DNA of 64,000 bases, taken from assembly GCA_016124495.1 (NCBI GenBank), contig WGNP01000013.1, forward strand, positions 124,001 through 188,000, written 5' to 3'. Positions 1 through 9,935 of this stretch are shown piece after piece; position 1 is the first letter of the stretch; every line of letters starts with the position of its first letter. The stretch is from Hyphomonas sp. (lineage in GTDB: Bacteria > Pseudomonadota > Alphaproteobacteria > Caulobacterales > Hyphomonadaceae). The translations under genes were made by a program, and so were the position numbers. The notes beneath the pieces were generated by a model. It saw nothing but the letters and a program-made list of their open reading frames with translations, was not told the DNA's origin and searched no databases.

Positions 1-388
1 CCAGTCCGCCCTTGCCGTCCGGATCGAGGGCGACCTGCGTAAACGGATTGCCGAGGCGGTTCAGGAAGGCGTCGCCGTTCTCCGGCTTGTCCTTGTAGAG
101 GATCCCCGTGAGCTGCTCCGGGTGGGTCTGGCTGAGCTGCATGAGGTATTTGTGCTCGGCCTCGCAAGGCGCGCACCAGCTGGCAAAGAGGTTCACGGCC
201 ACCGGCTGGCCATCGGCCGGCGGGGCAAAGGAAATCTCGCCGCCCTCCCTCAGCTCAAAGACAAACTCCGGCGCGGCGCGGGAGACGCGTTCGAACTCGC
301 CCTTGGCCGGATACAGCATCCGCCAGGCGCCGAGCAATCCGAACAGGACCAGCGCAGCGACCGGCAGGGCGAAGATCCAGCGGCTCAT
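1..388 (-). CDS. ccmG: CcmG/DsbE-type thiol:disulfide oxidoreductase (partial, C-terminus outside window)
   Basis: Membrane-anchored periplasmic thioredoxin-like protein that reduces apocytochrome c cysteines before haem attachment. The first 129 residues are visible: an N-terminal membrane anchor at about residues 5-24, then a TlpA/thioredoxin fold with the redox motif WCAPC at residues 71-75. The ATG lies one base after the ccmD stop, so it is the last visible gene of the ccmABCDG operon. The rest of the domain, including the cis-proline, is cut off by the window start. The family call rests on the motif plus operon position. Confidence 0.9.
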   Translation of the reverse strand, partial: MSRWIFALPVAALVLFGLLGAWRMLYPAKGEFERVSRAAPEFVFELREGGEISFAPPADGQPVAVNLFASWCAPCEAEHKYLMQLSQTHPEQLTGILYKDKPENGDAFLNRLGNPFTQVALDPDGKGGL

Positions 389-389
389 G

Positions 390-545
390 TCAGGCGCCGT
401 CCGTATCGTTGGCGGCTAGCTGCGCGAGGCGTTTGCGCGCGGCGCGGGCAGCCAGGATCACCTGCAGGGTTGTGCCCAGGATCAGCAGCGCGCCGAGCGC
501 GTAGCAGGCCCAGATATAGGCGGCGTTCTTGTCGAAGTCGGGCAT
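390..545 (-). CDS. ccmD: Haem exporter protein CcmD
   Basis: Small membrane protein of 51 residues that stabilises the CcmABC haem-handling complex and helps release holo-CcmE. It has one hydrophobic segment at about residues 9-33, with a tryptophan at its start, followed by a basic stretch (RAARKR), which is the usual CcmD layout. Its start is three bases after the ccmC stop and its stop is one base before the ccmG start. The call depends on position between ccmC and ccmG and on topology, because CcmD sequences diverge strongly. Confidence 0.85.
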   Translation of the reverse strand: MPDFDKNAAYIWACYALGALLILGTTLQVILAARAARKRLAQLAANDTDGA

Positions 546-548
546 GTG

Positions 549-1283
549 TCAGAAGGCCTCCAGCTCACGCGAGCGCAAGCGCGCGATGCGCCGCTCGCGG
601 ATTTCCGTCCGCATGCGGGTCATTACCAGACCGCCGAACAGCAGCGAGTGGCCGATGGCGCTCACCAGCAGGGGCGTCAGGTACACAGCGGCCATCTTCG
701 GGCCGTCCGCGGTGATCACACTGGCGTCCTGGTGGAGCGAGGTGAACAGGTCAACTGAGAACTTGATCAGCGGGATGTTGATGGCGCCGACCATGGCGAG
801 GATCGCGCCGGCGCGGGCCGCCTTCTGGCGGGTGTCCATCGCGGCGCGCAGCGCCATGTATCCGAGAAAGAGGAAAAACAGGAACAGAACGGACATCATC
901 CGCGCATCATCCCATTGCCACCAGGTGCCCCAGGTCGGTTTGCCCCAGATTGACCCGGTCGAGAGGCAAATTGCTGTCCACACCGCGCCGATCGGGGCGA
1001 TGGCCTTGGCCGCGATGTCGGCGAGTTCATGGCGCCAGACAAACCAGACGAAGCTGGCGATCGCCAAGGCTGAGTAACTCGCCATCGCGAGCCAGGCGGC
1101 TGGCACGTGAACGAACATCACGCGCATGATGTCGCCGCCCTGATATTCGTCCTTTGGCACAATCCAGAGCCCCTGCCACAGGCCATAGGCGATACAGGCC
1201 GCGCCAAGCGAATAGAAAGCCGGCGCCAGCCAGTCCGACAGGCGCAGGAACTTGTGGGGGTTGGCGAAGTAGGACCACATCAC
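549..1283 (-). CDS. ccmC: Haem exporter/handling membrane protein CcmC
   Basis: Integral membrane protein that presents haem to the chaperone CcmE during system I cytochrome c biogenesis. It has 244 residues with about six membrane segments. The tryptophan-rich haem-handling motif WGTWWQWD sits at residues 118-125 in a periplasmic loop, and conserved histidines flank it (for example HVPAAW near 59-64). The length is normal for the family. Two adjacent ATGs (1283 and 1280) could both serve as start. It lies 18 bases downstream of ccmB and immediately upstream of ccmD. Confidence 0.96.
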   Translation of the reverse strand: MMWSYFANPHKFLRLSDWLAPAFYSLGAACIAYGLWQGLWIVPKDEYQGGDIMRVMFVHVPAAWLAMASYSALAIASFVWFVWRHELADIAAKAIAPIGAVWTAICLSTGSIWGKPTWGTWWQWDDARMMSVLFLFFLFLGYMALRAAMDTRQKAARAGAILAMVGAINIPLIKFSVDLFTSLHQDASVITADGPKMAAVYLTPLLVSAIGHSLLFGGLVMTRMRTEIRERRIARLRSRELEAF

Positions 1284-1301
1284 ACCTGACCTAGCGCTCC
1301 C

Positions 1302-1967
1302 TCAGTCTGCCGCCAAGCGGAGCGCTGCCGCCATCGCATAGGGCGCAACAGCGCAGGCGAAGAGAGTGGACGCAGCCAGGAACAGGGGCGCGCCGGCCGA
1401 CCCCGGCCCGCCCGACATCGCGAGGGCGCCAAAAATCGCGGTCGGGACATACAAGGGCAGCGCGATCAGCGAGATCAGCAGCCCGCCCCGGCGCACGGTG
1501 GCCGAGAGCGCCGCACCGACCCCGCCCCAGAAGAAAAAGGCAAGGCTGCCGAGGGCGTAGAGGCCCGCATTGACCAGCAAGTCCGGGCTCGCCTCGGCCT
1601 GGAACATCAGCGCGAGCAGCGGAGAGAAGAGGGCGAGGGGCAGGCCCGCCGACAGCCAGTGCGCTATCGTTTTGGCCGCGGCGATGGCTGAAACCGGCGC
1701 GCCCGTCTGCAGCCAGAGGTCCAGCGTGCCGTCTTCGGCGTCGGACTGGAAGATACGCTCAAGCGTCACAAGGCTGGCGAGCGCGAGGGCAACCCAGATG
1801 ATCCCGGGCCCCACGGCCTTGAGCGTTTCAACGTCGCTCCCGATGCCGAGAGGCACCAGTACGGCCGCGCCACCGAGAAAGCCGAGCGGAAGCAGCGCGC
1901 CTGCACCGCCCGCCCAGGCTTCGCCGAGGGACTGTCGGAAAGCCGCAAGGATAGGCGCCGCGCTCAA
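1302..1967 (-). CDS. ccmB: Haem exporter permease CcmB
   Basis: Transmembrane subunit that pairs with the ATPase CcmA in the haem-handling ABC complex. The 221 residues form about six hydrophobic segments. A characteristic cytoplasmic region reads LERIFQSDAEDGTLDLW (residues about 69-85), which matches the conserved FxxDxxDGTLExL pattern of CcmB. The start overlaps the ccmA stop by four bases (ATGA), implying translational coupling. Length and context are typical. Confidence 0.95.
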   Translation of the reverse strand: MSAAPILAAFRQSLGEAWAGGAGALLPLGFLGGAAVLVPLGIGSDVETLKAVGPGIIWVALALASLVTLERIFQSDAEDGTLDLWLQTGAPVSAIAAAKTIAHWLSAGLPLALFSPLLALMFQAEASPDLLVNAGLYALGSLAFFFWGGVGAALSATVRRGGLLISLIALPLYVPTAIFGALAMSGGPGSAGAPLFLAASTLFACAVAPYAMAAALRLAAD

Positions 1968-2545
1968 AGCGTCAGGTCTCCGCTCGCTGCAAAGCCGGCC
2001 TCGCCATGGATCGCGGCGATGACGGCGCCGCCCATGGCCCGGTGCGCCGCGATCAGGTCGTCCACCAGCTTTCGGCCGTCGGCATCCAGCGCCGTGTACG
2101 GTTCATCCAGCAGCCAGACCGGGCGGTCTTCGAGCAGCAGGCGGGCGAGGGCGGTGCGGCGGCGCTGGCCGGCGGAAAGGTACCGGCCTGCAACATCAGC
2201 CGGGCGGGTAAGACCCATCCGGGTCAGGACCGGATCAGTTTCGGCGCCGGAGCCCCAGGCCTGCGTCCAGAGCTTCAGATGCTCGCGAGGCGTCTCCTGC
2301 GGTTTTAGCCCTTCGCGGTGGCCGACCCAATGATGCGCAGCCGCGCGGGTCACGCGGCCCGCTTCGGGCCGGGTCAGTCCAGCAAGAACGCGCAGCAGGG
2401 TTGTCTTCCCGGCGCCGTTCGCCCCGCGCAGCAGCAGCGCGTCGCCTGCGCGCACCGCAACGGAAATCTCCCGGAACAGCACACGCTCACCCCGGATCAT
2501 ACCGAGACCTGCGCCGGTCAGAAGGGAAGGTGCCTGCGAATTCAT
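1964..2545 (-). CDS. ccmA: Haem ABC exporter ATP-binding protein CcmA
   Basis: ATPase subunit of the CcmABCD complex, which uses ATP hydrolysis to release holo-CcmE from CcmC. It has 193 residues. Walker A is GANGAGKT at 41-48, the ABC signature is LSAGQ at 123-127, and Walker B is WLLDEP at 144-149. It is slightly shorter than many homologues but no core motif is missing. It is the first gene of the ccmABCDG operon and is divergent from acnA; the shared upstream region is 2546-2719. Confidence 0.95.
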   Translation of the reverse strand: MNSQAPSLLTGAGLGMIRGERVLFREISVAVRAGDALLLRGANGAGKTTLLRVLAGLTRPEAGRVTRAAAHHWVGHREGLKPQETPREHLKLWTQAWGSGAETDPVLTRMGLTRPADVAGRYLSAGQRRRTALARLLLEDRPVWLLDEPYTALDADGRKLVDDLIAAHRAMGGAVIAAIHGEAGFAASGDLTL

Positions 2546-2719
2546 CCGGTCAGGGATACCCTGTTCCGGCCGGCCCGCAAACGCGTCCTTCTCGCGCGCA
2601 CGTTATAGGACACCCGATTGCGCCCGCTGGAACGGCCCTATAAGGGAACGGCTGCATACAAAGGCGGACCCGCCCGACCCAGCCTCGGGCGGCCGCGTGA
2701 CAGGAGGCACTGCCCACAC

Positions 2720-5488
2720 ATGCCGTCAAAAGACAGCTTCAAATCGAAAAGCACGCTCACGGCCGGTGGCAAGAGCTATACGTATTACTCGATCGCCGCG
2801 GCGGCCAGGAACGCCGGGCTCGGCGACGTGTCCCGGCTGCCGGCGGCGCTGAAAGTGCTGCTCGAGAACATGCTGCGCTTCGAGGATGGCCTGACGGTGG
2901 TCGAAGACGATATCCGCGCCTTCGGTGCGTGGGCCGACGAGGGCGGCCAGAACCCCCGCGAAATCGCCTATCGTCCGGCCCGCGTGCTGATGCAGGACTT
3001 CACCGGCGTGCCTGCCGTGGTCGACCTCGCCGCGATGCGGGACGGCATCAAGGCTCTCGGCGGCAACGCCAAGAAGATCAACCCGCTGGTGCCGGTCGAT
3101 CTCGTGATCGACCACTCGGTGATGATCGACGAGTTCGGCACACCCCGCGCCTTCCAGGCCAACGTGGACCTCGAATACGAGCGCAACATGGAGCGCTACA
3201 CCTTCCTCAAATGGGGCCAGAAGGCGTTCAACAATTTCCGCGTCGTGCCGCCCGGCACCGGCATCTGCCACCAGGTGAACCTCGAATATCTCGCCCAGAC
3301 GGTCTGGACCGCGCCGAATGAAGCGGGCGAACTCGTTGCCTATCCGGACACGCTGGTCGGCACTGATTCGCACACGACCATGGTCAACGGCCTCGCCGTT
3401 CTCGGTTGGGGCGTCGGCGGGATCGAAGCTGAGGCGGCAATGCTCGGTCAACCGGTCTCGATGCTGATCCCGGAAGTCGTCGGCTTCAAGATCACCGGCG
3501 CACTGAAGGAAGGCGTCACAGCAACTGACCTCGTGCTGAAAGTCGTTCAGATGCTGCGCAAGCACGGCGTCGTGAACAAGTTCGTCGAATTCTTCGGTCC
3601 CGGCCTCGACAACATGCCGCTCGCCGACCGCGCCACCATCGCCAACATGGCCCCGGAATATGGCGCCACCTGCGGCTTCTTCCCGATCGATGACGAGACG
3701 CTGCGCTACCTGCGCCAGACCGGCCGCGACGAAGACCGCATCGCGCTCGTCGAGGCCTACGCCAAGCAGAACGGCTTCTGGCGCGGCAATGACTATGCGC
3801 CGGTCTACACCTCGACACTGCACCTCGATCTCGGCGATGTCGTCCCGGCCATTTCCGGCCCTAAACGCCCGCAGGACCATGTCGCGCTCGACGTGGCTTC
3901 GAAGGTGTTCGGCGAATACATTCTCGGCCTGCGCAAGCCGGCTATGGCCACCGCGATGCAGAAGTCGGAAATGGTGGAAGAGGGGGGCAATCCCGCCCCG
4001 GCGCACCTGCCCGGCAGCGCCGACGGCTTCACCCTTGCGCCCGTGGAAGGGCGTGACTGGCCTCTGCGCGATGGCTCGGTCGTGATCGCTTCGATCACGT
4101 CCTGCACCAACACCTCGAACCCTTACGTTCTGATTGCCGCCGGTCTCGTCGCCCGCAAGGCGCGCGCCCTTGGGCTGACCCGGAAGCCCTGGGTGAAGAC
4201 TTCGCTGGCGCCCGGATCGCAGGTTGTTTCTGAATACCTGAACGCCGCCGGCTTGCAGGAAGACCTTGATGCGCTCGGTTTCAACCTCGTCGGCTACGGC
4301 TGCACCACCTGTATCGGCAACTCCGGACCTCTGGCGCCGGAGATCTCGAAGTCCATTAACGAAAACGACATCGTCGCGGTCTCGGTTCTCTCGGGCAACC
4401 GCAATTTCGAGGGCCGGATCAGCCCCGACGTGCGGGCGAACTATCTCGCCTCGCCGCCGCTGGTCGTGGCCTACGCGATCGCGGGGGACATGAACATCGA
4501 TGTCGCCAAGGACCCGATTGCGGTCTCCAAGGATGGCCAGCAGGTCTACCTCAAGGACATCTGGCCAACGACCAGGGAAATCGCCGACATGGTCCACCGG
4601 GTCGTGACCCGCGAGATGTTTATTTCGAAGTATGCGGACGTCTTTAAGGGCGACAGCAAATGGCAGGGCGTGAAGACGACCGATGCCGAAACCTATGACT
4701 GGCCGGTCTCCTCCACCTACATCCAGAACCCGCCCTACTTCCAGGGCATGTCGCGGGAGAAGGGGGACATCAACCCGATCAAGGGCGCGCGCGTGCTGGC
4801 GGTGCTGGGCGACATGATCACCACGGACCACATCTCCCCGGCCGGCTCCTTCCGCGCCACCAGCCCGGCGGGGAAGTACCTGACCGAGCGACAGGTCCCG
4901 GTGAAGGATTTCAACTCCTACGGCTCGCGCCGCGGCAACCATGAAATCATGATGCGCGGCACGTTCGCGAACATCCGTATCAAGAACGAAATGCTGGACG
5001 GCGTCGAAGGCGGCTACACGATCGGCCCGGACGGCCAGCAGACCTCGATCTATGACGCGGCCATGGCCTGGATCGACAAGGGCGTGCCGCTGGTCATCTT
5101 CGGCGGCATCGAGTACGGCGCCGGCTCGTCGCGCGACTGGGCCGCCAAGGGTACGAACCTCCTCGGCGTGAAAGCCGTGATCGCCGAAAGCTTCGAGCGC
5201 ATCCACCGCTCGAACCTGGTCGGCATGGGCGTCATCCCGTTCGAATTCATGCCCGGTGAGACCCGCAAGACGCTAGGTCTCAAGGGTACCGAGACGATCG
5301 ATATCGAAGGCCTCGGCAACGATATCCGGCCGCTTTCGACGGTCCCTTGCAGAATCACCTATGCCGACGGCACGGAGCGATCCATCCTGATCAAGTGCCG
5401 GATCGATACCGAAATCGAGGTCGATTACGTCAAGCATGGCGGCGTGCTGCACTATGTGCTGCGCGACCTGGCGAAATCCGGCGCCTGA
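2720..5488 (+). CDS. acnA: Aconitate hydratase A
   Basis: Cytosolic [4Fe-4S] enzyme of the TCA cycle that interconverts citrate and isocitrate. It has 922 residues. Cluster ligands are Cys462 (in [11 protein letters not shown]) and Cys528/Cys531 (in [10 protein letters not shown]); the 66- and 3-residue spacing matches the AcnA/IRP family. The C-terminal swivel domain carries the [12 protein letters not shown] substrate loop. The frame is open upstream, but the ATG at 2720 is preceded by AGGAGG at 2702-2707 and gives the family N-terminus (MPSKDSFK). A strong intrinsic terminator follows at 5507. Adjacent divergent ccm genes and a downstream DUF1223 gene are a layout I recall from other alphaproteobacteria. 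Confidence 0.98.
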   Translation: MPSKDSFKSKSTLTAGGKSYTYYSIAAAARNAGLGDVSRLPAALKVLLENMLRFEDGLTVVEDDIRAFGAWADEGGQNPREIAYRPARVLMQDFTGVPAVVDLAAMRDGIKALGGNAKKINPLVPVDLVIDHSVMIDEFGTPRAFQANVDLEYERNMERYTFLKWGQKAFNNFRVVPPGTGICHQVNLEYLAQTVWTAPNEAGELVAYPDTLVGTDSHTTMVNGLAVLGWGVGGIEAEAAMLGQPVSMLIPEVVGFKITGALKEGVTATDLVLKVVQMLRKHGVVNKFVEFFGPGLDNMPLADRATIANMAPEYGATCGFFPIDDETLRYLRQTGRDEDRIALVEAYAKQNGFWRGNDYAPVYTSTLHLDLGDVVPAISGPKRPQDHVALDVASKVFGEYILGLRKPAMATAMQKSEMVEEGGNPAPAHLPGSADGFTLAPVEGRDWPLRDGSVVIASITSCTNTSNPYVLIAAGLVARKARALGLTRKPWVKTSLAPGSQVVSEYLNAAGLQEDLDALGFNLVGYGCTTCIGNSGPLAPEISKSINENDIVAVSVLSGNRNFEGRISPDVRANYLASPPLVVAYAIAGDMNIDVAKDPIAVSKDGQQVYLKDIWPTTREIADMVHRVVTREMFISKYADVFKGDSKWQGVKTTDAETYDWPVSSTYIQNPPYFQGMSREKGDINPIKGARVLAVLGDMITTDHISPAGSFRATSPAGKYLTERQVPVKDFNSYGSRRGNHEIMMRGTFANIRIKNEMLDGVEGGYTIGPDGQQTSIYDAAMAWIDKGVPLVIFGGIEYGAGSSRDWAAKGTNLLGVKAVIAESFERIHRSNLVGMGVIPFEFMPGETRKTLGLKGTETIDIEGLGNDIRPLSTVPCRITYADGTERSILIKCRIDTEIEVDYVKHGGVLHYVLRDLAKSGA

Positions 5489-5506
5489 CGCAACGTAAAT
5501 TGTATC

Positions 5507-5542
5507 AAGCCCGCTGCACGGGAAGGCTGCGGCGGGCTTTTT
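5507..5542 (+). terminator. Intrinsic terminator after acnA
   Basis: Inverted repeat with arms at 5507-5518 and 5528-5539 (about 12 pairs, one G-T), a nine-base loop, and a short T run ending at 5542. It lies 18 bases after the acnA stop and before the DUF1223 gene. Confidence 0.8.
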
Positions 5543-5603
5543 CTCAGTCTCTCACGTGGCTGTGACTGTGCGGGGCGGCCCGGAGCACATATAACCCCTT
5601 CTG

Positions 5604-6251
5604 ATGACCCGGCTTCTTGTTTCCCTCGCGCTTCTGTTCGGCTCCGCGCTACCCGCGCACGCGGAAGGCCCGATGCTGGTCGAACTGTTCGCCTCGAAGA
5701 ACTGCCGCGCCTGTCCTGCGGCTTACAAGACGCTCCAACAGGTCGAGGCCGAGCGCGGCGACGGCGTGATGGTGCTGACCTGGGCGGTCGATTACTGGGA
5801 CTATCTCGGCGGCAAGGAAAAGATGGCACTGCCTGAATCGAAAGAGCGCCAGCGCGCCTATGTCGAGCGCTTCTCGCTGCGTGGTCCATATACCCCCCAG
5901 TCTGTCTACAATGGGCTCGAACAGGCCGCCGGCAACAAGCCGACCAAGGTCGGTGCGGCGATGATGAAGGCCGAAATGGCCGAGCCTGCGAATGTCCGCC
6001 TGCAGAGCGCCGGCAAGAAGGTCGTACTCACGGGCCAGCCGGACGGTCTCGCCGATATCTGGTGGGTCGCCTATCTCGACGCGGATGACAACAAGACCAG
6101 AATGCCCAACCCGGTGACCAGCGTGCGCCAGATCGGCCCCTGGCTTGGCGGCAAGGCCGAGATTGACCTGCCCGCCTGTGCCTCCGGTTGCGCGCTTATC
6201 GTGCAGGAAGCCGGCATGGGCCGCGTCCTCGCCACTATGCGGGCGAACTGA
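5604..6251 (+). CDS. DUF1223 family exported thioredoxin-like protein
   Basis: Function unknown. The 215 residues start with a cleavable signal peptide (hydrophobic core at 3-18, probable AHA cleavage site near 18-20). A thioredoxin-like region follows with a CxxC pair (Cys34-Arg-Ala-Cys37) after the ELFASKNC motif typical of DUF1223. A second cysteine pair near the C-terminus (PACASGCAL) may form a disulfide. DUF1223 proteins are often found next to acnA in alphaproteobacteria (from memory). It converges on the DUF4340 gene with a two-base gap. Confidence 0.88.
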   Translation: MTRLLVSLALLFGSALPAHAEGPMLVELFASKNCRACPAAYKTLQQVEAERGDGVMVLTWAVDYWDYLGGKEKMALPESKERQRAYVERFSLRGPYTPQSVYNGLEQAAGNKPTKVGAAMMKAEMAEPANVRLQSAGKKVVLTGQPDGLADIWWVAYLDADDNKTRMPNPVTSVRQIGPWLGGKAEIDLPACASGCALIVQEAGMGRVLATMRAN

Positions 6252-6253
6252 CG

Positions 6254-7273
6254 TCAGTCAGGCGGCCGGACGATCGTCGCGACGAGAGGCGTATAATCTG
6301 CCCAGTCCGTCGCCGTCAGTTCGAACGCCCAGCCAGCCGCACGTTCATTGATCGCCGCGCCGCGCGTGGCGCCCTCGCCAGCTTCGATCGCGCGCATCGT
6401 GATGAAGAAGCCGTCTGCTTCGCGGTAAGCGCGGACGTCAACTTCCAGCCCGTCATGGGTCTGCGTGATATGGCGGGCGAGCGCCTTCGTGCGCAGCGCC
6501 GAGGCTGGCTTTACACCAATCGGCAGGAAACGGGTCAGCGCCAGCGCGGGTCCTGTAACGGCAAGCCGGCTCGTCAGGCGGTAATTCTGGTAAGGCGGGG
6601 CCGGGCGGAAGGCGCGGTCGCTGGAGCCGACTTCGCGCTGCAGGAAGAGGCTCTCGCCCCTGCTGTCGGTCAGGCGGACGGCGGAGACCGCGTCCTCGTG
6701 GATTTCCAGAAAGCCGAGGTCCAGCCAGGCTTCGGAACTGTAGAGCGGCGGCAGATTACCGGTCACGCGAAACGCCAGCGTCTCGTCCGGCCGGCGCGCA
6801 TAGATGTACTCGCCCTTGCGCCCGGTGATCAGCGCGGCGCCGGCCTTGCCGTCCGGGCCGATCACCTCCAGCAGTGCGCCTGTGCCGCTTTCCCGCGGAT
6901 CGCCAAGGCCGATTCGGCCGAGTTTCTCGGGGTCATCCGTACGCGGCGTATCCCAGACAAGGCTTTCAAGTCCCGCGGCGAGCTCTGTCAGCAGATCCTG
7001 CCGGACCGGATAGCCTTCGCGCGAGCCGAGCCGCCAGCCTTCGCCGGTGGCGACCAGCATATATGTTTCGTCAGCCAAAGTTATGCGGATACCGGTCGCC
7101 TCGTCGCGCTGCGCCGAGAAATCGGGGAACACTGGCTCACCGGTCCGCTCGCTTGTCTGGACCGGTGCGCCGCCGCCGAGATGGGTGGCGATGGCCAGTA
7201 AGCTCAGCGCGGCGGCAAGGCCCGCCATGGCCAGCGTGCGGCGTGTGCGTTGCTTGTCACGCAGCGTGCTCAT
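6254..7273 (-). CDS. DUF4340 domain-containing protein of a Gld-type ABC operon
   Basis: A 339-residue protein with one N-terminal membrane segment (about residues 13-30) and a large extracytoplasmic DUF4340 domain built from repeated beta-rich units. DUF4340 genes commonly sit at the end of GldA/GldF/GldG-like ABC operons, as here. The start overlaps the GldG-like stop by four bases (ATGA), so it is probably translationally coupled. It probably forms the periplasmic part of the transporter complex. The substrate is unknown. Confidence 0.85.
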   Translation of the reverse strand: MSTLRDKQRTRRTLAMAGLAAALSLLAIATHLGGGAPVQTSERTGEPVFPDFSAQRDEATGIRITLADETYMLVATGEGWRLGSREGYPVRQDLLTELAAGLESLVWDTPRTDDPEKLGRIGLGDPRESGTGALLEVIGPDGKAGAALITGRKGEYIYARRPDETLAFRVTGNLPPLYSSEAWLDLGFLEIHEDAVSAVRLTDSRGESLFLQREVGSSDRAFRPAPPYQNYRLTSRLAVTGPALALTRFLPIGVKPASALRTKALARHITQTHDGLEVDVRAYREADGFFITMRAIEAGEGATRGAAINERAAGWAFELTATDWADYTPLVATIVRPPD

Positions 7274-9180
7274 GCGCCGGCCTTTCGCGGTCGCTTCTGC
7301 CGGCGCCAGACGATCAGCCCGGCGAGCGCCACCAGGACGGGCCCGCCCCAGATATTGAGCGCCTTCAGGCTGCTTTCGAGCCGGTCGATGCCGCGCCGGT
7401 AATCGCGTTCCGTTTCACGCAATCGGGCGCGGAGATCCAGGATATCCTGGCGCAGCAGGGAGAGTTCGGCGCGTTCCGGCTCGCTGAGCTCGGCCTCGGG
7501 GTCGCCGGAGAAGAAGGTGTCACCTTCACCGGTATCCTGCAGCTCGGCAAGACGGGTCTGCGCGGTGGCGAGGCGAGATTCCAGTTCGGACTGCTGCCGG
7601 AAATACTGGGTCTCCGCTTCGCTCCGCATACGGTCGATCCGTGTCATCGGGCGCAGCGCGGGCGCGCGCGAGCGCAGACGTGAGAGTTCGCCCCCGCCGG
7701 CCAGCGCATCGAGCGCGTTCAGGACAAGGGCGCCATTGTCGGCTACAGCGACCCCGCCGCCTTCGACGATGTAGAACTCATCGGCAATGAAATCGGCGTC
7801 GGCAATCACGATGATCTCGGCGGAGCGTTCGCCCGCGCGGATATGCGGGGGCAAGGCGGCTGCGGCAGCCCGCGCCGCCTCGGCCGCTGCCGGATCACGC
7901 GGCGCATCGATCGCCGGGGCGCCGGACGGAAATGCACTGACCAGAAGGCCAGACACGCGCACGGCGAGGGCGAGAGGTGATGGCAGGCTCTCATAAGCCT
8001 CCAATACGGCGCCCGGCTGCAGGTCGCGCGCCGCTTCGCCGGCATTGATGAAAGAGGGGCTGGGCCCGGTGGTGATCAGCGGCGTGATCGTCACGCCGTC
8101 TGGCGGAGATCCGGCCAGCAGAGCGCCCGGCGCACCGAAGTTCACGACGCGCATCAGGTCCGCCGTGATCGGATCGTCCCGGTTCATCGCCTCGGCGGGC
8201 ACACCCAGGAAAAGGGGATGCGCCAGCTCCTCGACGGCGCCGCGTTCTGTTTGCACGGGCACCGGCAGCGCAAAGGCGGCGTCGGCCACAGCGTCCGGGG
8301 CCAGTTCCACACCCCAGGCGCGGCCCAGTCGGCCAAGGCCGGAGCGGGCAAGCTCGTTGCTGGCACCGAACACGTCCCCGGTCACGGCGGTCTTTGCGGC
8401 CGGGTCGACAAGGAAAACGGCCCGCCCGCCGCGCAGTAGGTACTGGTCGATCAGCCATTCCTGACGGCTCGACAGCGGCGGCGGATGCGCCAGAAGCAGC
8501 ACGTCTGTATCCTCGGGGATAAGGCTGAAATCTTCCGCCAGCGGATAGATCTCGAAGCTGCGGGCAATATCCTGCAGCAGAACGTATCCGCCTGCCGGAT
8601 CCGGCGCCGTCATGCCGGGCAGGGAGGATAGAATGGCGATACGCGGCGGTTCGGGGTTGTTCAGCCGCGCGATCATCCGTGTCAGATCATACTCCAGCGT
8701 CAGGTCCTGCTCTGGCGCGAGGAATGGCAGGATGCGTACATCGTCGATCGTATTGTGCCCGATGATGCCGAAGTAGAGCGGATCATTGCCGCCCGCCGGC
8801 ACTGCCGGTATACCGGCCGCCAGTGCTTCGTCCTCAGCTTCTGAAAACGGCGCCGGATCGATCTCGCGCACGCGGATACTGCCGCCGGAGGCTGCCTGGT
8901 AGGTAGAGAGCAGTTCGCGCACGCGCGCCGCATGCGCCTGGACAGCGGGAAAATCCTGCCCGACGCGCCGGGAGTAAACGAAAGTCAGGTCCACCGGTTC
9001 ACTGATCTCGTCCAGTGTTGCAAGCGTCGCGTGCGACAGCGTATAGAGCCCGCCTTCGGTGAAATCGATCCGCGCGCCGGCCAGCAGTTTCTGCGCGGCT
9101 ATGTTGCCCGCCAGCAGGATCACGCCGGCCAGTAAGGTAGAGAAAACAAGGTATCGGCGCGCGTTCACCTGGCTTTTCAT
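7270..9180 (-). CDS. GldG-like ABC transport auxiliary protein
   Basis: A 636-residue protein. An N-terminal membrane segment (about residues 12-30) is followed by a long extracytoplasmic GldG/IFT52-like domain. A charged coiled-coil region follows at about 510-605, rich in E, R and L heptads, and a C-terminal membrane segment (about 608-625) ends in a basic tail (RRQKRPRK). The frame stays open ten codons further upstream, but the ATG at 9180 overlaps the permease stop as ATGA and gives a normal N-terminus (MKSQVNARRY). The sequence class is ABC-type uncharacterised transport system involved in gliding motility; a role in gliding here is not implied. Confidence 0.87.
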   Translation of the reverse strand: MKSQVNARRYLVFSTLLAGVILLAGNIAAQKLLAGARIDFTEGGLYTLSHATLATLDEISEPVDLTFVYSRRVGQDFPAVQAHAARVRELLSTYQAASGGSIRVREIDPAPFSEAEDEALAAGIPAVPAGGNDPLYFGIIGHNTIDDVRILPFLAPEQDLTLEYDLTRMIARLNNPEPPRIAILSSLPGMTAPDPAGGYVLLQDIARSFEIYPLAEDFSLIPEDTDVLLLAHPPPLSSRQEWLIDQYLLRGGRAVFLVDPAAKTAVTGDVFGASNELARSGLGRLGRAWGVELAPDAVADAAFALPVPVQTERGAVEELAHPLFLGVPAEAMNRDDPITADLMRVVNFGAPGALLAGSPPDGVTITPLITTGPSPSFINAGEAARDLQPGAVLEAYESLPSPLALAVRVSGLLVSAFPSGAPAIDAPRDPAAAEAARAAAAALPPHIRAGERSAEIIVIADADFIADEFYIVEGGGVAVADNGALVLNALDALAGGGELSRLRSRAPALRPMTRIDRMRSEAETQYFRQQSELESRLATAQTRLAELQDTGEGDTFFSGDPEAELSEPERAELSLLRQDILDLRARLRETERDYRRGIDRLESSLKALNIWGGPVLVALAGLIVWRRQKRPRKAGA

Positions 9181-9935
9181 CCCAGCCTCTGGCGCGAGGC
9201 CCAGAGGCAATTGAGGAAGACGAAAGTCGCCGTGAAACCCAGGAAATAGGCGACGACGCGCAGCTCAAGCACGCCGCGCTGCGCGCCTTCAAACTGGGTG
9301 ATGAAAGAAAAACGCGCCACAATATCGGCAAAACCGGTGCCGAACAGGCTCTGCACCGTAGAGAGCACAAGTGGCCAGCCGGCCGCGGTGAACATGAACG
9401 CCATCACCACACTGATCACGAATGAAGTAACCTGGCTGCCGGTCAGCGCCGAGACGGCGGCGCCAATCGAAAGATAGGCCCCGGCCATCAGCAGGCTGAC
9501 GAAATAGGCGAGCGCAATGGCGGTATTGTCCGGGCTGCCGAGGAAGTTCACCGAGGCCCACATCGGCAGGGTCAGCAGCAGACCGGCGGCGGCCACAGTC
9601 CAGGCCGCCATCAGCTTGCCGAGCACGAGGCCCGGAATGCCGAGCGGGAGGGAAAGCAGAAGCTCATCGGTCCCGCTGGCCTTCTCGTCGGCCCAGAGCC
9701 GCATGGCAAGCGCCGGCAGGAAGATCATGTATAGCCATGGGTGCCAGACGAAGAAGGGCTGCAGGTCCGCCACGCCCCTATCGAAAAACCGGCCCGCCTC
9801 CCAGGTGAACAGGCCGAGTGCCAGCAGGAATACCGCAAGGAAGACATACGCCATCGGCGTCGCGAAGTACGCGCCCAGCTCACGCCGGTAGGTAGCAGAA
9901 AAGCCGCTCATCTGGCGCGTCAGGTAGCCGCTCAC
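9177..9935 (-). CDS. GldF-like ABC transporter permease
   Basis: ABC-2 type permease of 252 residues with six hydrophobic segments. The cytoplasmic N-terminus contains YRRELGAYFATPMAYVF, a pattern typical of the GldF/NosY group. The motif ADEKASGTDELLLSLPL at about 83-99 lies between the second and third segments and is a hallmark of this permease family. It overlaps both neighbours by four bases and probably forms the membrane channel with the ATPase encoded just upstream. Confidence 0.9.
   Translation of the reverse strand: MSGYLTRQMSGFSATYRRELGAYFATPMAYVFLAVFLLALGLFTWEAGRFFDRGVADLQPFFVWHPWLYMIFLPALAMRLWADEKASGTDELLLSLPLGIPGLVLGKLMAAWTVAAAGLLLTLPMWASVNFLGSPDNTAIALAYFVSLLMAGAYLSIGAAVSALTGSQVTSFVISVVMAFMFTAAGWPLVLSTVQSLFGTGFADIVARFSFITQFEGAQRGVLELRVVAYFLGFTATFVFLNCLWASRQRLG

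Noticed and set aside
2726-5206. 826-codon open frame antisense to acnA
   Set aside because: It lies entirely within acnA, lacks any recognisable domain, and has the composition expected of a complement frame in GC-rich DNA. Other long antisense frames (51516-54152 in gltB, 56517-58145, 59996-61780) were rejected for the same reason.
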